From NCBI GenBank assembly GCA_963678555.2, contig OY782871.2, positions 124,001-188,000 on the forward strand: a DNA stretch of 64,000 nt, read 5' to 3'. This stretch comes from SABI01 sp963678555 (lineage in GTDB: Bacteria; Spirochaetota; Spirochaetia; Sphaerochaetales; Sphaerochaetaceae). The position numbers and the translations under genes were made by a program. The notes beneath the pieces are model-generated. The model had not been told where the DNA came from and searched no databases. It was given only the letters and a program-made list of their open reading frames with translations. Shown here piece by piece: positions 31,007-39,849 of the stretch; position 1 is the stretch's first letter; each line of letters opens with the position of its first letter.

Positions 31007-32296
31007 ATGAGTTATGTAACAATAATGGTTATCGTACTGGTTGCAGGGCTTGCCACGGGCCTGCCTGTAGCGGTGACGCTGGGATTCACTTCACTGGTAG
31101 GTCTGATGGGGCTGAACATGCCTCTCGAATACATGGCAAAGACAGCCTATACGGCTCTCAATTCATTCACTGTCATCGCGATCCCGATGTTTATCCTTTC
31201 GGGGGCGATCATGGAAAGCGGTGGGCTGACAAAGAAACTCGTCAGTTTCGCACGTGAATTTGTTGGAGGGTCAAAAGGTGGTCTGGCCGTCATTACTGTA
31301 CTGACCTGCTCTCTCTTTGCAGCGATCAGCGGCTCCGGTCCTGCGACAACCGCTGCTATCGGAACGATCCTCGTGCCGGCCATGATACATGAGGGCTACG
31401 ACAAGGCTTTCGCAGGCAGTGTTGCAGCCTGTTCCGGAGGGATCGGCGTCGTTATCCCGCCGAGTATCCTTCTTATCATGTACGGTGTTGCCGCAGAGCA
31501 GTCAATCGTGACCCTCTTCGTGGCAGGAGCCCTTCCCGGAATCCTTCTCGCCATCTTCCTGATCGTTACGGTGAAGATCATAAGTTATAGAAGAAACTAT
31601 GGAGCTCCCGAGACAGAAGCCCGTACTGTGAAGACGTTCCTAAGGAACTTCTGGAATGCCAAATGGGCGCTCCTTTCGCCGGTGATCATCCTTGGCGGAA
31701 TCTACAGCGGTTTCTTCACGGTGACCGAGGCCTCGATCATTTCCGTTCTGTACGGCCTGTTCGTCTCGGTCTTCGTCTACAAGAAGTATTCGTGGGCGAA
31801 ATTCAAAGACAATATCTTCTACATGTCCCGTATGACCGGTTCGGTTCTGATCATCCTGATGTTCGGTACGATATTCGGAAGGATTCTCACCCTGTATCAG
31901 GTGCCTCAGCAGGTTTCGACCTTTCTCATCGAGACGATACGCAGCCCTGCAATGCTGATCATCATGATCAACGTGCTGCTGCTGTTCATCGGAATGTGGA
32001 TGGAAAGTATCACGATGATAGTCATCCTCACTCCGTTGCTGCTGCCGGCTATGGTCGCTGTCGGGATCCATCCTATTCAGTTCGGCGTCATGTTCGCCAT
32101 CGCCTGTGAGATCGGGTATGAGACACCGCCTCTCGGTGTGAATCTGTTCGTGGCAAGTGAACTCGCGGGAACCTCCATTGAGAAAATAAGCAAGGAGGCG
32201 GTATTCCTGGCAGGAGCGGAAATCATCGTGCTGATGATCGTGAGCTTCGTGCCGGAGATCTCCCTGTTCCTGCCACGGGTTCTCGGATTTATGTAG
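31007..32296 (+). CDS. TRAP transporter large permease (DctM)
   Basis: 429 residues with about 12 helices. Family features: PMFILSGAIMESGGLTKKLV, ISGSGPATTAAIGTILVPAM, GIGVVIPPSILLIMYGV and ETPPLGVNLFVASEL. It carries out Na-driven import of an organic acid delivered by DctP. ATG at 31007 has GTAGGAG upstream. It is the middle gene of the operon. Confidence 0.93.
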   Translation: MSYVTIMVIVLVAGLATGLPVAVTLGFTSLVGLMGLNMPLEYMAKTAYTALNSFTVIAIPMFILSGAIMESGGLTKKLVSFAREFVGGSKGGLAVITVLTCSLFAAISGSGPATTAAIGTILVPAMIHEGYDKAFAGSVAACSGGIGVVIPPSILLIMYGVAAEQSIVTLFVAGALPGILLAIFLIVTVKIISYRRNYGAPETEARTVKTFLRNFWNAKWALLSPVIILGGIYSGFFTVTEASIISVLYGLFVSVFVYKKYSWAKFKDNIFYMSRMTGSVLIILMFGTIFGRILTLYQVPQQVSTFLIETIRSPAMLIIMINVLLLFIGMWMESITMIVILTPLLLPAMVAVGIHPIQFGVMFAIACEIGYETPPLGVNLFVASELAGTSIEKISKEAVFLAGAEIIVLMIVSFVPEISLFLPRVLGFM

Positions 32297-32353
32297 CGTG
32301 AGTATCTGCCGGTAATCGGCAGTAAAACAAACACGGTTTCAAAGGAGGAAACT

Positions 32354-33361
32354 ATGAAAAAGGTAATTGCACTTCTTCTCGTGCTGGCGCTTGTCGGTAC
32401 AGCAGTGTTCGCACAGGGCGCAGAAGAGAGTTCAGCTGAAAAGGTCTATAAGATCAAGCTGAGTCACTCGACACCGGAAGGTGACCAGATCTATAAGGTC
32501 GGAGAACGGTTCAAAGAACTTGCAGCCGAGTACTCGAACGGCAGGATCCAGGTCGACACCTATCCGATCATGCAGCTTGGCGGAGAACAGGAGAACGTTC
32601 AGGACGTTGCGACGGGTAGTATCGAAACAGCAATCGTCTATACAGGAAACTTCAAACCCTTCGCTCCTTCAGTAGGTGTATTGATGCTCCCGTACATCTT
32701 CACCAGCAATGAAGAGGCGTGGAACGGTATGGACTCGATCCTTGATGAGCTGAATGAAAAGGTCATCGCAGAAAGCGGAACCCGCATTCTCGGCTATTTT
32801 GACCGTGGATTCAGATACCTCACCAACTCAAAGAAGCCCGTACGGACCATTGATGATCTCAAGGGACTGAAGATCCGTGTGTCTCAGGTCGATGTCACGA
32901 TCGAAACCTTCAGAGCATGGGGAATCGAACCGATCCCGATGGCTTGGGACGAAGTACCTACCGCACTTCAGCAGAGAGTTATCGATGGACAGGAAAATCC
33001 GTATGCCACGATCGATTCTCATAAGTTCTACGAGACTCAGGAGTATGTCACCGAGATCCACTACATGATCTGGACCGGTCCTCTGATCATCAACAACGCA
33101 CTGTATGAGAGCATGCCCGCTGACCTGCAGGATGCCCTTGACAGAGCAGGAAGAGAAGCCGCTGAATATGGTCGTCAGATCGCTCAGCAGGAGGAAGTGA
33201 AATCCAAGAAACTGGTCGAAGAGAAGGGTATGACACTCCTCGGACCTCCGGTTGATGAAGATGTCTGGCAGGAAAAAGCACAGTCTGTGTGGCCGAAGTT
33301 CTATGAAGCTGTCGGTGGTAAGGCCTGGGTCGAACAGGCGCTTTCCCTGATGGGTCGCTAA
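32354..33361 (+). CDS. TRAP transporter substrate-binding protein (DctP)
   Basis: 335 residues with a signal peptide MKKVIALLLVLALVGTAVFA ending before QGAEE. DctP features are KIKLSHSTPEGDQIYKVGERF, MQLGGEQE, NSKKPVRTIDDLKGLKIRV (the arginine that binds the substrate carboxylate) and ALQQRVIDGQENP. The ligand is therefore an organic or sugar acid. AAAGGAGG precedes the start. Nearby SDR genes, one of which resembles D-mannonate oxidoreductase, suggest a hexuronate or aldonate, by inference. Confidence 0.93.
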   Translation: MKKVIALLLVLALVGTAVFAQGAEESSAEKVYKIKLSHSTPEGDQIYKVGERFKELAAEYSNGRIQVDTYPIMQLGGEQENVQDVATGSIETAIVYTGNFKPFAPSVGVLMLPYIFTSNEEAWNGMDSILDELNEKVIAESGTRILGYFDRGFRYLTNSKKPVRTIDDLKGLKIRVSQVDVTIETFRAWGIEPIPMAWDEVPTALQQRVIDGQENPYATIDSHKFYETQEYVTEIHYMIWTGPLIINNALYESMPADLQDALDRAGREAAEYGRQIAQQEEVKSKKLVEEKGMTLLGPPVDEDVWQEKAQSVWPKFYEAVGGKAWVEQALSLMGR

Positions 33362-33384
33362 CGAATCACAAGCACCTATGTGTC

Positions 33385-33408
33385 AGCTACTCTCTTCGGG
33401 GAGTAGCT
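33385..33408 (+). terminator. Stem-loop between dctP and the next SDR gene
   Basis: AGCTACTCTC, tetraloop TTCG, GGGAGTAGCT: a 10-bp stem with one G-T pair and a stable UUCG loop, followed by TTCAATTT. It may act as a partial terminator, so the SDR at 33431 would be expressed at a lower level than the transporter. Confidence 0.6.
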
Positions 33409-33430
33409 TTCAATTTGTATGGGAGTACCA

Positions 33431-34255
33431 ATGAAAAACAGATTTGATGTCGAAGGGAATGTCTGCGTGATCACCGGGGCAGGTGGTGCACTCGGGGGCC
33501 ATCTTGCAGAGCAGCTTGCCGCAGCGGGAGCGCGGGTCGCTCTCCTTGACGTGCAGGGAGAAGCCGTTCAGCAGCTGGCAGAAAGATTGCGCAGTGAGGG
33601 GTATGCTGCACAGGGATACCAGTGCAGTGTTCTTGATACCGATCAGCTGGAACGCGTCCTTGATGCCGTCCACAATGAGTTCGGCACGGTAGACTCTCTT
33701 ATCAATGCAGCGGGTGGGAATGTCCCTTCAGGCACATCGGACTGTGAATTCTACGATGAGTCTTCCCGGCGGTCCTTTCTGGACCTGGACAGGGAGGGAA
33801 TGCGGAAGACCTTCGATCTCAACTATTTCGGCACCGTCTATCCTTCTCAGATTTTCTCCCGGGACCTTCTGGAGAAGAAAAAGGGGTCCATCATCAACTT
33901 CGGGTCGGTGAGTTCAATCAATCCGTTGTCAAAGGTTGTTTCCTACTCTTCAGCGAAGGCTGCAGTGGTCAACTTCACGAAGTGGCTGGCAGTGCATTAC
34001 TCACATCATAACGTGCGTGTGAACGCACTCGCTCCGGGTTTCATCATGACCGAGCAGCTCCGGTTTCTCCATGTCAAGGAGGATGGAAGCTACACGGACC
34101 GGGCGAAGGCGGTTCTTGCCCACACTCCGATGTTCCGTTACGGCGAACCTGATGAACTCACGGGGGCAGTTATCTGGTTGCTGTCCGATGCATCCTCGTT
34201 CGTGACAGGTTCTCTTGTCACCATCGACGGCGGATTCTCCGCCTACACCATCTGA
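33431..34255 (+). CDS. SDR family oxidoreductase, D-mannonate oxidoreductase-like
   Basis: 274 residues. TGAGGALGGHLAEQL at 15-29, NAAGGN, SVSSINPLSKVVSYSSAKAAVVNFTKWLAVHYS-type active site region (Ser, Tyr, Lys visible), RVNALAPGFIMTEQ and the C-terminal YGEPDELTGAVIWLLSDASSFVTGSLV. This combination, especially NAAGGN, TEQ and GFSAYTI at the end, is characteristic for the SDR form of D-mannonate oxidoreductase (YjmF/UxuB-like). ATG 33431 is used, with GGGAG 7 nt upstream; ATG 33419 is an alternative. It supports a hexuronate role for the TRAP operon. Confidence 0.8.
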   Translation: MKNRFDVEGNVCVITGAGGALGGHLAEQLAAAGARVALLDVQGEAVQQLAERLRSEGYAAQGYQCSVLDTDQLERVLDAVHNEFGTVDSLINAAGGNVPSGTSDCEFYDESSRRSFLDLDREGMRKTFDLNYFGTVYPSQIFSRDLLEKKKGSIINFGSVSSINPLSKVVSYSSAKAAVVNFTKWLAVHYSHHNVRVNALAPGFIMTEQLRFLHVKEDGSYTDRAKAVLAHTPMFRYGEPDELTGAVIWLLSDASSFVTGSLVTIDGGFSAYTI

Positions 34256-34324
34256 CGTTCAGAGGAAAGTTCTCTGTAAGTGGTGATACACAAGAGGCGG
34301 ATTATATCTGTTTCTTGCGTTTCT

Positions 34325-35035
34325 TCAGCTTCCATCAAGAACGAGATTCGTTCGTATGAGCGGGAAGTGTGACGCATGGAATTGAATAGCCAATTGAAAG
34401 TCATTGTGCAGGATTGCATCGAGGATGCATTTATGTTCCTCGAGCAGAACTGAAATATCTTTGTAGTTGGTGTGTGTCCTATGCATCTCTGTGGATGTGA
34501 ATTCCTTCAACTGGTCATATATTTTGAGGAAGAGGGTGTTGTTGGAATAGCTGATAAGTATGCGATGAAACCTGAAATCGATTTCGGTTAATCTGGCGTA
34601 GTCCCGCCTCTCGATTGCGACGGCAAAATCATCCAGACGTTCTTCGAGCATCGCGATAGCCGTACGTGCCCGCTCTTCTCCATTCTTATAGTCTCTAATA
34701 AGATTGTTGATGCCTTTCTGTTCAAATGCTTCCCTCATTTCGAGTATCTCGAACACATAATTCTTCTCAAGCACGGCAAACCATGTAAAAAATTCTGCTG
34801 CTATGTTCGATGTTTCACAGATGAAAGTACCCTTCGGAACCTTTGTCTCGAGAATACCGAGGTACTGGAACACCTTGATCGCTTCCCTGATCGAAGATCT
34901 GCCGATACCAAACGATTCTGCAAGCTGACTTTCTGTCGGGAGCTTATCACCGACCTTGTATTTATTTGACTCGATCATCGTTTTGATTCGATGCATTGCC
35001 TCAGTAACAACAGTCTGTTGTTTTATCTTATCCAT
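34325..35035 (-). CDS. GntR family transcriptional regulator (FadR/FCD subfamily)
   Basis: 236 residues. Winged HTH at about 8-75 (KVGDKLPTESQLAESFGIGRSSIREAIKVFQYLGILETK) and an all-helical FCD effector domain (LEMREAFEQKGI, DFRFHRILISYSNN, EEHKCILDAIL, with the acidic/histidine metal-site pattern D..H..H). FCD regulators respond to organic acids and sugar acids. It is divergent from the Liv operon, whose promoter overlaps its own, so it very likely controls both. Confidence 0.92.
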   Translation of the reverse strand: MDKIKQQTVVTEAMHRIKTMIESNKYKVGDKLPTESQLAESFGIGRSSIREAIKVFQYLGILETKVPKGTFICETSNIAAEFFTWFAVLEKNYVFEILEMREAFEQKGINNLIRDYKNGEERARTAIAMLEERLDDFAVAIERRDYARLTEIDFRFHRILISYSNNTLFLKIYDQLKEFTSTEMHRTHTNYKDISVLLEEHKCILDAILHNDFQLAIQFHASHFPLIRTNLVLDGS

Positions 35036-35082
35036 TCCAGTAGCTACCTCTTCAGAAAGTTTAACACAGCTTTGCTGAATAA

Positions 35083-35111
35083 ATCATAACGGATAAAAAA
35101 ATAATTGACAA
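35083..35111 (-). promoter_or_regulatory. Promoter of the GntR gene
   Basis: Minus-strand TTGTCA (35111-35106) and TATGAT (35088-35083) with a 17-bp spacer. Its -35 shares bases with the -35 of the Liv promoter (back to back around TTGACAAG). Confidence 0.6.
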
Positions 35112-35133
35112 GTGTGTATAATCATAATATCCT
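35105..35133 (+). promoter_or_regulatory. Promoter of the Liv transporter operon
   Basis: TTGACA (35105-35110), 17-bp spacer, TATCCT (35128-35133). A direct repeat TAATATC at 35125-35131 and 35133-35139 covers the -10 and could be the regulator site. Confidence 0.6.
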
Positions 35134-35163
35134 AATATCAGACAATACAAAAAGGAGATATGT

Positions 35164-36312
35164 ATGAAAAAGGTATTTGTTGTCGCATTATCAGTGATGG
35201 TGTTATGTACGTTCTCCCTGATCGCTCAGGGACAAGAAGAATCGGATGTAATTAAAGTGGGAAAATACGGTCCTCTCTCCGGTCCTATGTCGCTCTCCGG
35301 CACTGCCGGTGAACATGGTGTAGAACTGGCCATAGACCAGATCAACGAACAGGGTGGTCTGCTCGGAAAGAAGCTGGAAATCGTTTCATACGATGATAAA
35401 TCTTCTCCGGAACAGGCTGTGAAGGCAGTGACAAGAATGATTGAATCTGAACATGTCGATGTCATCGTCGGTTCACTGCACAGTGGTAATGTTCTTGCTC
35501 AGGCTCCGGTAAACGAGAAGGCGAAAATCCCACAGATCGGACTTGGAACGAGTCCAACCTGGCTGCAGCAGGGGTACAAATTCCTATTCAGACCTGTTCC
35601 CAATACCCATATTATCAATGTTCAGATCGCGAAGACGATCCAGGAACTTGGTTACAAGAAAGTCGGTGGCTTAGGCCGTTCTGATGAGTATGGAAAGGGT
35701 GGTATTGATGATATCGCTACTCAGCTTGAGGGGATGGGTATCGAAATGGTAAGCGAATGGTACCAGCCCGGAGACACGGACTTCACCGGACAGATTGCCA
35801 AGCTGATAAACAGCGGTGCTGAAGCGATAATTTCCTACGGTGTTGATGCTGATCAGGGCCCGACCATGAAACAGCTGAGACGACTCGGGTATGCAGGCTA
35901 TGTATTCGGACCCGAGAGTATGAACGTTCCTTCTGTGAAGGAAGTGGCAGGTAAAGATGCTGATGGTGCGATTTATGGTTCTGCCTATGTGATCCCGAAT
36001 TCCCCTGAGGATGCAATTGATGACTACCAGAGACAATTCTTCGAGGCCTTTGTCGAAAAATTCGGTTCGATGCCTAAAAGTCAGGTAGCCATGCGGGCCT
36101 ATGATGCCACTCACCTTCTTGCCGAGGCTATAAGGATCACAGGGACTACGGATGGTCAGGCAGTACGCGATGCTCTTGCAGAAATCCACGGCTACGAAGG
36201 CCTTGCCGGTACGTTCGATTTCAGGGGTAACGATGGAGAAGGTATCCTCGAAGCTAGAATGTTCGCCATTAAGGACGGTAAGGATGTGCTGCTAGAGGAT
36301 TTCCTGAAATAG
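35164..36312 (+). CDS. Branched-chain amino acid-type ABC transporter, substrate-binding protein (LivK-like)
   Basis: 382 residues with a signal peptide (MKKVFVVALSVMVLCTFSLIAQGQ). Type I periplasmic-binding fold with KVGKYGPLSGPMSLSGTAGEHGVELAIDQIN, KLEIVSYDDKSSPEQAVKAVTRMI and a C-terminal GYEGLAGTFDFRGNDGEG. Strong AAAAAGGAG precedes the ATG. LivK-like proteins bind amino acids, but also urea, amides, aromatic and other acids; the operon continues with sugar enzymes, so the ligand may not be an amino acid. Confidence 0.9.
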   Translation: MKKVFVVALSVMVLCTFSLIAQGQEESDVIKVGKYGPLSGPMSLSGTAGEHGVELAIDQINEQGGLLGKKLEIVSYDDKSSPEQAVKAVTRMIESEHVDVIVGSLHSGNVLAQAPVNEKAKIPQIGLGTSPTWLQQGYKFLFRPVPNTHIINVQIAKTIQELGYKKVGGLGRSDEYGKGGIDDIATQLEGMGIEMVSEWYQPGDTDFTGQIAKLINSGAEAIISYGVDADQGPTMKQLRRLGYAGYVFGPESMNVPSVKEVAGKDADGAIYGSAYVIPNSPEDAIDDYQRQFFEAFVEKFGSMPKSQVAMRAYDATHLLAEAIRITGTTDGQAVRDALAEIHGYEGLAGTFDFRGNDGEGILEARMFAIKDGKDVLLEDFLK

Positions 36313-36367
36313 GAAGGTAATGCTGCATTACATGAAATCTTTATTCCCGTAATCGCCGTAACATATC

Positions 36368-36423
36368 CGGGCCCTTATTCGCTGAAAAATTATTGGATCA
36401 GAGAAGAAAGGGCCCGTATTTTT
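36368..36423 (+). terminator. Hairpin with T-run between livK- and livH-like genes
   Basis: CGGGCCCTT (36368-36376) and AAGGGCCCG (36408-36416) are perfect 9-bp arms around a 31-nt loop, followed by TATTTTTA. It probably stops most transcripts after the binding protein and lets a fraction through to the permeases. Confidence 0.7.
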
Positions 36424-36509
36424 ACCAAGACGCGTAGATTCTCATCGAAGGATGGGCGGGATAAAAGAAGCGAGTTCCCTGGGAGGAATTTGAAAAATAG
36501 GAGTTGTGT

Positions 36510-37385
36510 GTGTTTCTACAAGTATTCATAGGAGCGATAATGATTGGCAGTATCTATGGTCTTATTGCCATGGGGTACAGTCTGATTTACAGCGCATCAG
36601 GTTTGCTATCCTTCACACAGGGAGAACTGCTGATGTTCGGAGCATTTCTTGGTCTGACGTTCTACAAGTATGCGAACCTGCCCTTTGTCATCTCTATTGC
36701 TCTTACTATCGCCATCATGTTCATGGTCGGAGTATTCATAGAGAGTTTCATCATCCGAAAACTCGTCAAAGCAAAGGCCAACCTGATCTTTATCGTTCTC
36801 GCGACGATAGCTCTATCTATCGTACTCAAGAATTTCGCGATGCTGGTCTGGGGAAGTAATGTCTTCCAGTTTCCGCAGATTTTCAAAACAGGGTTTGTGA
36901 AGATAGGAGATGTGAATGTCGACCCGACCTCGATCATGGCGATCGTCGTCGCCTTCATTGCCATGCTTATTCTCCATTTCTTCATGAACAAGACACGGTT
37001 TGGAACATCTATGAGGGCGGCAGCGCAGAATCCTCTGGCAGCTAAGACGATGGCGATCAACGTTTCGAGAACGACGTATGTGACCTGGGGGCTCGCAAGT
37101 GCCTTGGCAGGTATCGCAGGATTCCTGATAGGCCCGGTATATGGTGTACACCTTGAGATGGGAACGATGATCGGACTGAAAGGGTTCGCTGCAGCAGTTA
37201 TCGGCGGATACGGGAATATGTACGGTGCGATCATCGGATCGTTCATCATCGGTATCGTTGAAACCTTCACCGCTGCCTATATTTCATCGATCTATAAGGA
37301 TGTCATATCGTTCCTGGTTCTGATTGCTTTCCTTATCCTGAAGCCTCGAGGAATTTTCAATTCCAAAGTCTATGACGAAGAATAA
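36510..37385 (+). CDS. Branched-chain amino acid-type ABC transporter permease (LivH-like), GTG start
   Basis: 291 residues, about eight membrane helices. Family motifs: GSIYGLIAMGYSLIYSASGLLSFTQGELLMFGAF and GLKGFAAAVIGGYGNMYGAIIGSFIIGIVE. GTG at 36510 is chosen because ATAGGAG ends 6 nt upstream; a TTG at 36504 is too close to that site. Forms the channel with the LivM-like protein. Confidence 0.9.
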   Translation: MFLQVFIGAIMIGSIYGLIAMGYSLIYSASGLLSFTQGELLMFGAFLGLTFYKYANLPFVISIALTIAIMFMVGVFIESFIIRKLVKAKANLIFIVLATIALSIVLKNFAMLVWGSNVFQFPQIFKTGFVKIGDVNVDPTSIMAIVVAFIAMLILHFFMNKTRFGTSMRAAAQNPLAAKTMAINVSRTTYVTWGLASALAGIAGFLIGPVYGVHLEMGTMIGLKGFAAAVIGGYGNMYGAIIGSFIIGIVETFTAAYISSIYKDVISFLVLIAFLILKPRGIFNSKVYDEE

Positions 37386-37400
37386 GGGGAGGAAAAATAT

Positions 37401-38378
37401 ATGTTACAAAAGAAAATGAAATATATCATAGTGGCGGCACTTCTTCTCGCCCTTCCTCTGGTATTTATCGGGAACTCGTACTTTCTTCTATTGTTGTGTA
37501 CAGGAATGATCTATGTGATAGCCGTATCGGGTCTTGATCTCCTCTTCGGTTACTCGGGGCAGATCTCTCTGGGGCATGCAGGGTTCTTTGCGATAGGAGC
37601 CTATACCTCAGCGATTCTGAGCATTAAACTCGGCATCCCCGTTGTGTTCAGTATGCTGTTCGCTGCAGGACTTGCAACAATGTTCGCCGTTCTGATCGCG
37701 CTCCCTGCAGCCAGGCTCGTTCACCACTTTCTGGCACTGATCACCATTTCCTTCGGTGAGATCGTATACCTTTTCGTTGCTCATGCAGATCCTCTGACAA
37801 ACGGGTTCTCCGGAATCGGTTTCATACCCTCACCATCTCTCGGCTTCCTTGTGTTCGATACCAATATGAAGTACTACTACTTTCTGCTGGTGATAGTCGC
37901 TGTTCTCCTGCTGTTCAAGAACCGGATTATCAGATCAAGGACCGGTCGGGCGATTATCGCTGTGAGAGAGAATATCTACGCATCGGATGGGATAGGAATC
38001 AACGTAAAGAACTACAAGATCCTATCGTTCGCACTGAGTGCGTTCTACACGGGACTCGCAGGTGCACTCTATGCACACCTGATCGGGTTCATCAGTCCGG
38101 AATCCTTCACTCTGAATCAGTCGATCATCTTTCTGACGATGCTTCTGCTCGGAGGGATGGGTAACTTCTACGGACCGATTATCGGAGCCCTGGTTCTCAC
38201 GCTTGGAACGGAGTACCTGCAGGTGCTTGGAAACTATCAGATGCTGGTGTACGGGTCACTTCTTCTTCTTATAGTCGTGTTCATACCGAGTGGGCTTATC
38301 AATGTTGTGAACCTGCGAGATCTGAAAAAGATTCTACACAAACGCACAACAGTGAAGGAGAATGACGCCAATGCTTAA
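37401..38378 (+). CDS. Branched-chain amino acid-type ABC transporter permease (LivM-like)
   Basis: 325 residues, about nine or ten helices. Family features: SGLDLLFGYSGQISLGHAGFFAIGAYTSAIL, SRTGRAIIAVRENIYASDGIGINVKNYK and GGMGNFYGPIIGALVLT. AAGGGGAGG precedes the start. Partner of the LivH-like permease; its end overlaps the LivG-like gene by 8 nt. Confidence 0.92.
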   Translation: MLQKKMKYIIVAALLLALPLVFIGNSYFLLLLCTGMIYVIAVSGLDLLFGYSGQISLGHAGFFAIGAYTSAILSIKLGIPVVFSMLFAAGLATMFAVLIALPAARLVHHFLALITISFGEIVYLFVAHADPLTNGFSGIGFIPSPSLGFLVFDTNMKYYYFLLVIVAVLLLFKNRIIRSRTGRAIIAVRENIYASDGIGINVKNYKILSFALSAFYTGLAGALYAHLIGFISPESFTLNQSIIFLTMLLLGGMGNFYGPIIGALVLTLGTEYLQVLGNYQMLVYGSLLLLIVVFIPSGLINVVNLRDLKKILHKRTTVKENDANA

Positions 38379-39123
38379 AATTCAAGATGTAGTTATCAAA
38401 TTCGGTGGGTTATGTGCGGTTAACGAAGTCTCAATGGATGTTGAACCACATTCCATCACAGCACTGATCGGACCGAATGGAGCAGGAAAGACGACACTGT
38501 TCAATATCATCAGTGGCGTCCTGAGCCCGCTGAGCGGAGATATCCTCTTTGCCGGGAAGTCAATCAAAGGGTACAGGCCGTATATGATCAACAAGGCCGG
38601 TATCGCACGCACCTATCAGAACATAAATCTGTTTTCAAATATCACTGTCGTGGAGAATGTCATGATCGGGCAGCATTGCCGCAGGAACTCAAACCTTTTC
38701 CAGACCCTCTTCAGGACAAATTCTCAAGTGAGAGAGGAAAGGGAGATCAGGGAAAAGGCAATGGAAATCCTGGACTTTCTCGGGCTTGCTGAATTCTCTG
38801 ATTTTCCTGCAAAGAGTCTTTCGTACGGTAATCAGCGAAAACTTGAGATAGCAAGGGCGCTTGCCAGTACTCCTCAGGTCCTTCTTCTTGATGAACCTGC
38901 TGCAGGAATGAACACGACAGAGAAGGGAGAACTCATGGATTTAATCAGACAGATACAGGCAACAGGGGTCACTATCCTTATCGTGGAACATGATATGAAA
39001 CTGGTTATGTCTCTGGCCGAGCAGGTCCACGTTATGAACTATGGACGAAAGATTGCTCAGGGTCAGCCGTATGAGGTGCAGAATAATAAAGACGTTATCG
39101 AAGCGTACTTAGGAACGGAGTAG
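38371..39123 (+). CDS. ABC transporter ATP-binding protein (LivG-like)
   Basis: 250 residues. Walker A GPNGAGKTT at 34-42, ABC signature replaced by the Liv-type LSYGNQRKLEIARAL, Walker B VLLLDEPAAGM and the C-terminal LivG block NYGRKIAQGQPYEVQNNKDVIEAYLG. ATG 38371 is preferred over ATG 38362: AAGGAG ends at 38360, giving a spacing of 10 against only 1. It powers the transporter with LivF-like. Confidence 0.93.
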   Translation: MLKIQDVVIKFGGLCAVNEVSMDVEPHSITALIGPNGAGKTTLFNIISGVLSPLSGDILFAGKSIKGYRPYMINKAGIARTYQNINLFSNITVVENVMIGQHCRRNSNLFQTLFRTNSQVREEREIREKAMEILDFLGLAEFSDFPAKSLSYGNQRKLEIARALASTPQVLLLDEPAAGMNTTEKGELMDLIRQIQATGVTILIVEHDMKLVMSLAEQVHVMNYGRKIAQGQPYEVQNNKDVIEAYLGTE

Positions 39124-39127
39124 ATTC

Positions 39128-39847
39128 ATGGGTAAAACAACAGTGTTGAAGGTCGAAGACCTGGATTATAAATACGGTTCGATTCATGCTTTGAGAGGTG
39201 TGTCCCTTGAAGTGAACGAAGGAGAGATCGTTGCCCTGATCGGAGGCAATGGCGCAGGAAAGACCACGACTCTGAGGTGCATATCAGGACTTCTTGATGC
39301 ACCCGATAGTGGGAATATCAGCTTCTACGGAGAATCGATCATCAAACAGAAATCGGATAAGATAGCCGCAAAAGGTATCATGCAGGTTCTCGAAGGCCGA
39401 CATATCTTCTCCAAACTCACAGTAAAAGAAAACCTTTCTCTGGGAGCTTTCAATAAACAGGCTGATTACAGCAGCACCCTGCAGTATGTGTACAATCTAT
39501 TCCCTGTGCTGAAAGAGAGAGAACAGCAGGAAGGGGGGACGCTCTCGGGGGGAGAACAGCAGATGCTTGCCCTGGGCCGCGCCCTCATGTCCAAGCCGAA
39601 ACTGCTCATGATGGATGAGCCTTCTCTTGGCTTGGCTCCCATCATCGTGAAGAACATCTTCGAGATGATCACACAGATCAACAGGGATGGAACGACCGTC
39701 CTGCTTGTTGAACAGAATTCCAAGGCAGCTCTGAATATTGCCGATCGGGGCTATGTCATCGAAAACGGCAGAATTATTCTCACGGATTCATCTACAAACC
39801 TTCTGAACAACGAAGAGGTGAAAAAGAGTTATCTCGGTGAGAAGTGA
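39128..39847 (+). CDS. ABC transporter ATP-binding protein (LivF-like)
   Basis: 239 residues. Walker A GGNGAGKTT at 39-47, EGRHIFSKLTVKENLSLGA, signature LSGGEQQMLALGRAL, Walker B LLMMDEPSLGLAP and EQNSKAALNIADRGYVIENG, all characteristic for LivF. It starts 4 nt after the LivG-like gene. Confidence 0.93.
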   Translation: MGKTTVLKVEDLDYKYGSIHALRGVSLEVNEGEIVALIGGNGAGKTTTLRCISGLLDAPDSGNISFYGESIIKQKSDKIAAKGIMQVLEGRHIFSKLTVKENLSLGAFNKQADYSSTLQYVYNLFPVLKEREQQEGGTLSGGEQQMLALGRALMSKPKLLMMDEPSLGLAPIIVKNIFEMITQINRDGTTVLLVEQNSKAALNIADRGYVIENGRIILTDSSTNLLNNEEVKKSYLGEK

Positions 39848-39849
39848 TC

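Noticed and set aside
36313..36509. Riboswitch or small RNA between the livK- and livH-like genes
   Set aside because: The only structure is a simple 9-bp hairpin with a T-run, which a terminator/attenuator explains fully.
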